The notes below the pieces were generated by a model that was given only the letters and a program-made list of their open reading frames with translations, was not told the origin of the DNA and did no database searches. This document shows, piece by piece, positions 1 to 4,825 of a stretch of 14,956 nucleotides of DNA. Made by a program: the position numbers and the translations under genes. Source of the DNA: an uncultured Rhodospirillaceae bacterium (lineage in GTDB: Bacteria > Pseudomonadota > Alphaproteobacteria > CAAGCB01 > CAG-977); assembly GCA_900553035.1 (NCBI GenBank), contig USCC01000050.1, positions 1-14,956 of the forward strand, in the 5' to 3' direction. Every line of letters starts with the position of its first letter. The first letter of the stretch is position 1.

Positions 1-38
1 TTCAGATGTTTGCCCCGGATCGCCCACGCCGCCATGTC

Positions 39-308
39 CTACAGAGCCGGCATCAGTTCTTCTCCCAATTCCGTCAGGGAATACTCCACCCGGGGCGGTA
101 CCTCGTTGTACTGTTCGCGTCGGACAATCATATGTTCTGTGAGTTCCTGCAGGCTTTGGGTCAGCATGATGTTGGAAATCCCCTTCAGGTGGCGTTTCAG
201 CTCGTTATAGCGGACTGCTTTATTCTGGCTGAGTATCCAGATGATGCGAAATTTCCATTTTCCTCCCAAAATATAAAGAGCATAACGGATAGAACATTGT
301 TCAGTCAT
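39..308 (-). CDS. HxlR-type transcriptional regulator, cut short by an in-frame TAG
   Basis: Encodes 89 residues with the HxlR-family winged-helix pattern: a Cys at residue 5, then ALYILGGKWKFRIIWIL, a recognition region RYNELKRHLKGISNIMLTQSL, and the wing VPPRVEYSLTELGEELMP. HxlR proteins are small cytoplasmic DNA-binding regulators, often redox- or electrophile-responsive through the N-terminal Cys; that role here is inferred. A TAG at 39-41 ends the frame, but reading past it gives DMAAWAIRGKHL up to the window edge. This matches the conserved W-containing C-terminal helix of the family, which usually runs to about 105-120 residues. The gene is therefore probably a full-length HxlR gene with a nonsense codon, or a protein ending early. 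TAG ends ispDF at a normal length in this window, so general TAG recoding is unlikely. The ATG at 308 follows AAGGGAAG. Family assignment is firm; functionality is not. Confidence 0.8.
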   Translation of the reverse strand: MTEQCSIRYALYILGGKWKFRIIWILSQNKAVRYNELKRHLKGISNIMLTQSLQELTEHMIVRREQYNEVPPRVEYSLTELGEELMPAL

Positions 309-329
309 TTTTTCTTCCCTTAGTCTGCT

Positions 330-350
330 TTTTCTGCCTTAGGCAGAAAA
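330..350. promoter_or_regulatory. Palindromic operator-like site upstream of the HxlR gene
   Basis: Two perfectly complementary 10-base arms, TTTTCTGCCT (330-339) and AGGCAGAAAA (341-350), flank one central base. The near edge lies about 22 bases upstream of the HxlR start codon, next to a possible -10 box. HxlR dimers are known to bind inverted repeats, often in their own promoter, so this is probably the autoregulatory operator. Binding is inferred, not shown. No T-run on the gene side suggests a terminator. Confidence 0.55.
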
Positions 351-355
351 TTATT

Positions 356-361
356 ATTATA
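356..361 (-). promoter_or_regulatory. Possible -10 box (TATAAT) for the HxlR gene
   Basis: Read on the minus strand this is a perfect TATAAT inside an AT-rich stretch (351-420). Transcription would begin around 349-350, inside the palindrome at 330-350, which suits repression by a bound dimer. No convincing -35 hexamer lies at 16-18 bases, so the call is tentative. Confidence 0.35.
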
Positions 362-620
362 AATCAAATTGTTACTACATAATACACGCTTAATTAATCG
401 AAATACCAGAGAAAAAAAATCCTCTTCCATATCAATCGGCCTTTTCCGGCTGTCTTTGACTCCGAGCGTTTGCGGGCAGGAGCTCCTCTGACAGTCCCGG
501 AAACCCGGTACGGACAGGAGAAGCAGGCTTTGCAAAGGGCATGCCCGTCCACCGAAACGGCTATATTCTAAAAGACAGCCTCATCGTTCGCGGCGGACAT
601 GTTATCCTGCATTATATTTC

Positions 621-627
621 AGGAGGG
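621..627 (+). promoter_or_regulatory. Ribosome binding site deciding the start at 635
   Basis: AGGAGGG lies 7 bases before the ATG at 635. The ATG at 629 is only one or two bases from it, and the ATG at 599 is upstream of it, so 635 is the preferred start. Confidence 0.7.
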
Positions 628-634
628 CATGGCA

Positions 635-1435
635 ATGTATGATATTGATCAGCCGCGGTCGTTTTTTATCGCTTTTTTAGAGGAATTCCTTGAAGAAACC
701 GAACGGAGCATTCTGTTTTTCTTTGCGTTCACCGTTTTTTTCTTTACGTTTCTTCTGGCTCTTTTCGGGCGGGACGGATGGTATACGGGATTGATCGGCG
801 TTTTCTGTCTTTTGCTTTTGAAAGCGCGCGATATTATCGGTGCCTTTGCCGAACTGCGCAAAGGGAACTATGACCTGCATTATGCGGCCCGCGAAGCCCG
901 CCGAGCTTCGAAAATGGCTGAAAAATCCGCGGGCGAGATACAGCAAATGTATACGGCTTTCAACGATTCGGCGGTTCGTCTGATGGCGGATAACTTCAAT
1001 AACAAGTTCAATCCCGCACAGCCGAAAGATCCGGAAGAATCCAGCCTGCTTCAATACCTGAAATCGTGCCAGAAAATCATTGAAGCCGCGGAGTTATTCT
1101 TTCCCGACCAGCCTCTGAATCGTCCGACGCGTCAGGCGTTGAACAGCATGACAGCGAAGGCGGAGCAATATCTTCTTGCGTCACTGAGGGAGAAATATCA
1201 TCTGTCTGATGAAAGCGTGGATGAAATCAGGAAAAGCGCCGGAGAACCCGATAAAATCGAACAGCTTCTCAAAGAAAACGGCGCGGATGAAACGACTTTG
1301 AACTGGCTGAGCAAAATCATGCAACTCCTGAACTGGATTCAGACCAAGACCCGCGTGCCGCCTCCGGCTTCTTCACAGGTTCCTCCGCTTACGGGCGAAA
1401 ATCCGAACGTGCCGGACACCCGTGCGCCGGCCTGA
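635..1435 (+). CDS. Uncharacterised two-helix membrane protein
   Basis: Encodes 266 residues from the ATG at 635, chosen because a strong AGGAGGG sits 7 bases upstream; in-frame ATGs at 629 and 599 are alternatives. After a short N-terminus with an acidic stretch (FLEEFLEETE), two closely spaced hydrophobic segments follow, about residues 26-44 (phenylalanine-rich) and 49-63. The remainder is a largely helical hydrophilic domain rich in Ala, Glu and Lys, ending in a low-complexity Pro-rich tail (VPPPASSQVPPLTGENPN). The short loop between helices (FGRDGWYTG) suggests a hairpin anchor with both ends on the same side, probably cytoplasmic. I recognise no family and no catalytic motif. Codon use resembles the neighbours. 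It converges on the lipoprotein gene at 1660-2244 across the duplicated 74-bp repeat. Function unknown. Confidence 0.75.
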   Translation: MYDIDQPRSFFIAFLEEFLEETERSILFFFAFTVFFFTFLLALFGRDGWYTGLIGVFCLLLLKARDIIGAFAELRKGNYDLHYAAREARRASKMAEKSAGEIQQMYTAFNDSAVRLMADNFNNKFNPAQPKDPEESSLLQYLKSCQKIIEAAELFFPDQPLNRPTRQALNSMTAKAEQYLLASLREKYHLSDESVDEIRKSAGEPDKIEQLLKENGADETTLNWLSKIMQLLNWIQTKTRVPPPASSQVPPLTGENPNVPDTRAPA

Positions 1436-1495
1436 AAATCGGCTGCTGCTTTCCTTTGTATGGGAAGTCACGTTTTACCTCCGGGCGTGAAAGAA

Positions 1496-1655
1496 AGCAC
1501 TCCGAAGCCCCCGCATACTCATGTCATTGCCAAGCAATTCTACCGTTCCCGAACCGTAAACAACGCACGGACCACAGAAACAGCACTCCGAAGCCCCCGC
1601 ATACTCATGTCATTGCCAAGCAATTCTACCATTCCCGAACCGTAAACAACGCACG
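1496..1655. repeat. Two-copy 74-bp direct repeat (period 86 bp)
   Basis: Copies at 1496-1569 and 1582-1655 match at 73 of 74 positions; the difference is G at 1545 versus A at 1631. A 12-base spacer (GACCACAGAAAC) separates them. The period is not a multiple of three, so the copies cannot be read in one frame as a protein repeat, and no plausible gene covers them. Each copy contains a small inverted repeat, ATTGC/GCAAT (seen on the minus strand). The second copy ends only 4 bases before the lipoprotein stop codon. It could be a recent local duplication or two members of a dispersed intergenic repeat family. Confidence 0.9.
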
Positions 1656-1659
1656 CCTC

Positions 1660-2244
1660 TCAATACCAGGCTTTGCCGCCCTTTTCGCGTTTGAGAACGC
1701 CGAACCATTCCTTATAAAGGGTTCCGTCTGCCTTGAACAGAACCAGCATGACGGCCAGCGCCCTGTTTTCGGAATTGTTGTCGCCCAGAGAGGGCACTTC
1801 GCTCAGTTCCACGTCAAGCACATATTCATAAGGCGTTGAGCCGTCCACCACCCACATGGCTCGCGTATTCATCAGAGCGTGTTCCGTGTATTCGTGAATG
1901 ATCGCGGGGCGGATTTCCGCCGTCGGATGATAATTCAGGACATCACGCAAAGCGATTTTCACCCGATCGGGCGATTGAACGAACAGCTCGTCCCGCGCCA
2001 TTTCGCGCACCAACCGTCCCGACAGCAGGATATAGTCCTGATCCATCGGACCGGCGGCTTTTTTCAGGCGCAGATATGTCATGTAATCCGTTTCGCCGCG
2101 CATGACCTGTTCCGGTGTTTCAATAATTCCGCCCCGTTTCGCGTCAATGACTTTTTCCGATTCGAAAATCGTCGAAACAGCCGAACAGGAAGTCAGCAAC
2201 ACGCCCGCACATACGGTGCAAAGGGCCGAAAAAAACGGCTTCAT
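1660..2244 (-). CDS. Putative lipoprotein of unknown function
   Basis: Encodes 194 residues. The N-terminus is a lipoprotein signal: MK, a hydrophobic core (FFSALCTVCAGVL) and lipobox L17-T18-S19-C20, so the mature protein should start at a lipidated Cys20. Ser at the next position would favour the outer membrane under the usual Lol sorting rule. The mature part has no motif I recognise; it is a mixed alpha/beta-looking domain with a DGSTPYEYVLDVELSEV segment and a C-terminus LFKADGTLYKEWFGVLK that look like paired strands. AGGAGG lies 11 bases before the ATG, slightly far. It follows the MIF-like gene by 24 bases on the same strand, so the two are probably co-transcribed. No clear terminator lies downstream, where the 74-bp repeat begins. 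Surface localisation is inferred; function unknown. Confidence 0.8.
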   Translation of the reverse strand: MKPFFSALCTVCAGVLLTSCSAVSTIFESEKVIDAKRGGIIETPEQVMRGETDYMTYLRLKKAAGPMDQDYILLSGRLVREMARDELFVQSPDRVKIALRDVLNYHPTAEIRPAIIHEYTEHALMNTRAMWVVDGSTPYEYVLDVELSEVPSLGDNNSENRALAVMLVLFKADGTLYKEWFGVLKREKGGKAWY

Positions 2245-2268
2245 TGTCGGAGTCGTCCTCCTGCGGAT

Positions 2269-2613
2269 TTAAAAGGTTGAACCGTTGTATCCCCACATAT
2301 TGCCGGGAACGGAGGAAAATTCGATATAAACGCGATTCGCCGGAACACGCAGGCGGGATTCGACCATCTTTGTCAGAGCATCCGCCAGCAGGGGCACCTG
2401 ATCGGGCGGCAGGCCGACGCTTTTCATTTCCATATAAACGGCCGGGTCCGATTTTCCGCCGAAAATAAGGTTCTCACCACCGCACACATTCACCATGATG
2501 TAATGTTCCGGCTTTCCGGTTGTTCGGGAGATCACCGTCGACGCCTGATTCAGTAAAGCAACGGACATCGTCTTGTCCAGATGAATGTTTGTTTTCAACA
2601 ATAAAAACGGCAT
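2269..2613 (-). CDS. MIF-like tautomerase superfamily protein
   Basis: Encodes 114 residues, the usual length of macrophage migration inhibitory factor (MIF). I chose the ATG at 2613 rather than an upstream in-frame ATG at 2778 because it exposes Pro2, the catalytic N-terminal proline after Met removal, and is preceded by AAGGA. MIF landmarks are visible: PFLLLKTN at the start, TGKPEHYIMV including the active-site Lys, FGGKSDPAVYMEMKSVG in the middle, and RVYIEFSS followed by WGYNGSTF at the C-terminus. The CxxC pair of mammalian MIF is absent. MIF proteins are trimers with keto-enol tautomerase activity on phenylpyruvate-type substrates; the bacterial substrate is unknown. No signal peptide is present, so the product should be cytoplasmic unless exported otherwise. 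A lipoprotein gene follows 24 bases downstream. Family assignment is strong. Confidence 0.92.
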   Translation of the reverse strand: MPFLLLKTNIHLDKTMSVALLNQASTVISRTTGKPEHYIMVNVCGGENLIFGGKSDPAVYMEMKSVGLPPDQVPLLADALTKMVESRLRVPANRVYIEFSSVPGNMWGYNGSTF

Positions 2614-2692
2614 TTCTTCATTCCTTAATCTTTGCTTTTCGCGGGCGGTTTCCGGCCGCCTTCCATTTTCGTGATTAAATTTAACCCGCCTC

Positions 2693-2720
2693 TTGCAGGA
2701 TTGCAAAGGTTTGCTATCAT
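2693..2720 (+). promoter_or_regulatory. Possible sigma70-type promoter for the 2754 gene
   Basis: TTGCAG (2693-2698) and TATCAT (2715-2720) are separated by 16 bases. The -10 matches consensus at five of six positions, the -35 at three. It lies in the gap between divergent genes and points at the TTG start at 2754. Based on consensus only. Confidence 0.35.
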
Positions 2721-2742
2721 AAAATATGCTTTTTACGATATC

Positions 2743-2748
2743 AGGAGG
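2743..2748 (+). promoter_or_regulatory. Ribosome binding site supporting a TTG start
   Basis: A perfect AGGAGG sits 5 bases before the TTG at 2754. No in-frame ATG with a comparable site exists, so it decides the start of the small membrane protein gene. Confidence 0.7.
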
Positions 2749-2753
2749 TTGTT

Positions 2754-3014
2754 TTGCTGGCTTTAGTCCTTTTTTCAAGCGTCGTCTGCCTGTTTGCGGC
2801 TTCGTATGTGACGGCGGCGGGCGTCGTCTGGCTGATCAACCGCTTCATTTTCATGTTGCCGTTTGACTTGTTCGCCTACTTCCAATGCCCGTTTTCAACG
2901 ACCTGCATTGAATACGGCGCCGAATATAAAAACTGGGTCTGGGGCGGAACACTGGTCATTTTCCTCATTTCCGGTTTGCTCGCGCCCTGGCTTTACCATC
3001 GCCTGGAACGCTGA
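2754..3014 (+). CDS. Small two-helix membrane protein
   Basis: Encodes 86 residues beginning at a TTG codon with AGGAGG 5 bases upstream. Two hydrophobic segments are evident, about residues 2-27 (ALVLFSSVVCLFAASYVTA) and 63-79 (WGGTLVIFLISGLLAPW). They are joined by a loop containing two cysteines (QCPFSTTCIEYG) and aromatic residues. With the basic C-terminus (YHRLER) likely cytoplasmic, the Cys-containing loop would face the periplasm, where a disulfide could form; this is inference. I recognise no family. It is divergent from the MIF-like gene and convergent with gltX, and stands alone as a transcription unit. Membrane segments and start signals make it a credible gene; function unknown. 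Confidence 0.7.
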   Translation: MLALVLFSSVVCLFAASYVTAAGVVWLINRFIFMLPFDLFAYFQCPFSTTCIEYGAEYKNWVWGGTLVIFLISGLLAPWLYHRLER

Positions 3015-3040
3015 TTTTTCCATTGAAAACCTTGTCTGAG

Positions 3041-3075
3041 GCCGGATAAGACTTTTCCGGCAGTCCGGCTGTTTT
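3041..3075 (+). terminator. Possible terminator of the 2754-3014 gene
   Basis: GCCGGA (3041-3046) can pair with TCCGGC at 3056-3061 or with a second TCCGGC at 3064-3069, the latter followed by a T-rich tract (TGTTTTTC). It lies 27 bases after the stop codon. The stem is short, so confidence is low; the stronger hairpin at 3268-3295 could also serve. Confidence 0.35.
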
Positions 3076-3267
3076 TCAAAAAGCCGCCCTCCTCCTTCCT
3101 TTCTTACCGCAACCAGAACCCCGGCGGCGTTCAAACGAGGCCATGCCCGAATCGCTTCCGCGTTCTCCTGCGGACAGTCCCCTCTCGTCCATCGCTCATG
3201 CGTCTTTTATTTTTTACCTGTCCGGCAAAGTTTTCAAAAAAGACGCACCAGAAATCCGGGCTTCGCA

Positions 3268-3295
3268 AAAAACCCTCCGTTTCCGGAGGGTTTTT
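3268..3295 (-). terminator. Rho-independent terminator of gltX, probably bidirectional
   Basis: A 12-bp stem, seven GC-rich pairs (CCCTCCG/CGGAGGG) extended by five A-T pairs, encloses a four-base loop. On the minus strand the loop reads GAAA, a stable GNRA-type tetraloop, and the stem is followed by a run of Ts. It begins just after the gltX stop codon at 3299. Because of the flanking A- and T-runs it should also stop transcripts arriving on the plus strand from the 2754-3014 gene. Confidence 0.85.
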
Positions 3296-3298
3296 CCT

Positions 3299-4729
3299 TT
3301 ATTCAGCCGCTTCTTTTCTGACGACTTTTCCTTTCAGAGCATCATCCAGCCGAGCCATTGTCTCCTCGCGCCCGAGGATTTCCATGATTTTGAAAATCGG
3401 AGGCGAAACCTCGGATCCCGTCATGGCCGCGCGCAAAGGCTGTGCCACAGCCCCAAGCTTCAGGCCGTTCTTTTCGGCATAATCGCGAGCCAGCTGCTCC
3501 AGAACATCATGCTTCCATGCGTCAACCTTCGGCAGTTCCACCGCCATGGCTTCCAAAGCCGGACGTCCGTCGGCCAAAAGGCGGCCGGCCTTGTCCGAAA
3601 GCAGAGGAAGCGGACGCGGACGCACATAGAACATCGCGCTGTTCGCCAGCTCGATCAGGTTTTTCGCCCGTTCCTTCAAATCCGCCATTCCCGCAAGCAC
3701 ATAATCCCGCTGAACACCGGTCAGAGCCGTTCCGAGTTCCTTTTCCATAATCGGCTGCACGTACTGCATCAGATGTTCGTCCGACGAATTGCGGATGTAC
3801 ACGCCGTTGATGCTGGTCAGCTTGACCATATCGAACCGTGCGGGGGAACGGACGACATCTTTGATGTCAAACCATTCAATCGCCTGCTCGGTCGAAATAA
3901 TTTCATCGTCGCCGTGCGCCCATCCCAGCTTCAGAAGGTAATTCCGCATGGCTTCGGGCAGGAAGCCCATTTCCTTGTACACATGCGCCCCCAGTGCGCC
4001 GTGACGCTTCGACAGCTTCAGACCGTCGGGACCGTGAATCAGAGGGATGTGGGCATACGTCGGAACTGCCCAGCCCAGAGCCTCGTGCAACATGATCTGA
4101 CGGAAAGTGTTTGTCAGATGGTCATCGCCGCGGATGACATGCGTCACGCCCATGTCATGGTCGTCGACAACCACGGACAGCATATAGGTCGGCGTTCCGT
4201 CCGCCCGGACCAGAATCATATCGTCCAGCTGGTCATGGGCGACGCGCACCTCGCCCTGCACCAGATCATGCAGGACAGTCTCGCCTTCGCGCGGGGCTTT
4301 GATTCGGATGACCGGCTTCACCCCTTCCGGAGCTTCGGACGGATCGCGATCACGCCACCGGCCGTCATAACGCATCGGCTTTCCGGCGGCCTTCTGTTCC
4401 TCGCGCATCTGAGCCAGTTCTTCGGGTGTGCAGTAGCAGTAGTACGCCTTGCCTTCCTCAAGCAGCTGACGGGCCACTTCGACATGGCGCGGCGCGCGTT
4501 CAAACTGGAAAACCGGATCGGCGTCCCAGTCAAACCCCATCCATTCCAGGCCTTCAAAAATGGCGTCAACGGCTTCCTTCGTCGAACGTTCGCGGTCGGT
4601 ATCTTCGATGCGCAGATAGAACTTGCCGCCGCAGTGGCGTGCATAAAGCCAGTTAAACAAAGCCGTGCGCGCCCCGCCGATATGCAGGTATCCCGTCGGA
4701 GACGGGGCAAAACGAGTAACAACTGTCAT
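3299..4729 (-). CDS. gltX: Glutamyl-tRNA synthetase
   Basis: Encodes 476 residues, normal length for bacterial GluRS, a cytoplasmic class I aminoacyl-tRNA synthetase that charges tRNA(Glu) with glutamate using ATP. The catalytic core shows the N-terminal RFAPSPTGYLHIGGARTALF signature with the HIGH-type HIGG at residues 16-19, LRIEDTDRER near residues 39-48, and the second class I motif KLSKR at 238-242. The C-terminal part is the helical anticodon-binding region, so this is not the truncated GluQ-RS. AAAGG lies a few bases before the ATG at 4729. It is divergent from comEC, an arrangement known in alphaproteobacteria, and ends on a strong hairpin terminator. Many alphaproteobacteria have two GluRS copies with different tRNA preference; which kind this is cannot be told from one gene. 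Confidence 0.97.
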   Translation of the reverse strand: MTVVTRFAPSPTGYLHIGGARTALFNWLYARHCGGKFYLRIEDTDRERSTKEAVDAIFEGLEWMGFDWDADPVFQFERAPRHVEVARQLLEEGKAYYCYCTPEELAQMREEQKAAGKPMRYDGRWRDRDPSEAPEGVKPVIRIKAPREGETVLHDLVQGEVRVAHDQLDDMILVRADGTPTYMLSVVVDDHDMGVTHVIRGDDHLTNTFRQIMLHEALGWAVPTYAHIPLIHGPDGLKLSKRHGALGAHVYKEMGFLPEAMRNYLLKLGWAHGDDEIISTEQAIEWFDIKDVVRSPARFDMVKLTSINGVYIRNSSDEHLMQYVQPIMEKELGTALTGVQRDYVLAGMADLKERAKNLIELANSAMFYVRPRPLPLLSDKAGRLLADGRPALEAMAVELPKVDAWKHDVLEQLARDYAEKNGLKLGAVAQPLRAAMTGSEVSPPIFKIMEILGREETMARLDDALKGKVVRKEAAE

Positions 4730-4825
4730 GGTAAACCTTTGCGTTAAATTAAGAATCGTCTTCGTTCTACAAAACAGGTATAAACGAACATTGTCCTTTT
4801 ATAACCCCATCGGATTTGTTTGTAA
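4730..4825. promoter_or_regulatory. Divergent promoter region between gltX and comEC
   Basis: This 96-base gap must hold the start signals for gltX (minus) and probably comEC (plus). It is AT-richer than the coding regions. TATACC on the minus strand (4779-4784) and TTATAA on the plus strand (4799-4804) are possible -10 elements, without convincing -35 partners. Inferred from gene layout. Confidence 0.4.

Larger units (their letters stand above)
309..634. other. Non-coding gap between the HxlR gene and the 635-1435 gene
   Basis: A 326-base gap between divergent genes. The HxlR-proximal part (351-420) is AT-rich and holds the palindrome and possible -10. The rest is more GC-rich, with a 10-base palindrome GGGCATGCCC at 537-546 and a TATATT at 562-567 that has no good -35 partner. 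The small frames here show no recognisable protein and no good ribosome binding sites. I see no RNA gene. Confidence 0.5.

Noticed and set aside
39..41. Genome-wide TAG recoding
   Set aside because: TAG also ends ispDF at its normal length, so TAG is a working stop; the HxlR TAG is treated as a local nonsense codon.
320..535. A 71-residue minus-strand frame upstream of the HxlR gene
   Set aside because: No ribosome binding site or homology. It spans the operator palindrome, so coding is unlikely.
537..546. GGGCATGCCC palindrome as an operator
   Set aside because: A 10-base palindrome in a GC-rich gap can occur by chance, and no adjacent promoter elements could be assigned.
1496..1655. CRISPR array or tandem coding repeat
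   Set aside because: Only two units, repeat of 74 bases and spacer of 12, unlike any CRISPR array. The period is not a multiple of three, so not a coding repeat.
1436..1660. A tRNA gene in the gap near GTTCCCGAAC
   Set aside because: The GTTC..GAAC arm is not supported by acceptor or anticodon arms, and the second repeat copy changes it.
2614..2778. N-terminal extension of the MIF-like protein by 55 residues
   Set aside because: It would bury the catalytic Pro2, overlap the start of the divergent gene at 2754 and add basic, non-conserved sequence; a ribosome site precedes the internal ATG.
3143..4747. A 534-residue open frame on the plus strand across gltX
   Set aside because: It lies antisense to an unmistakable gltX, with low-complexity His/Arg/Gln-rich content and no family motif; it is a shadow frame of a GC-rich gene.
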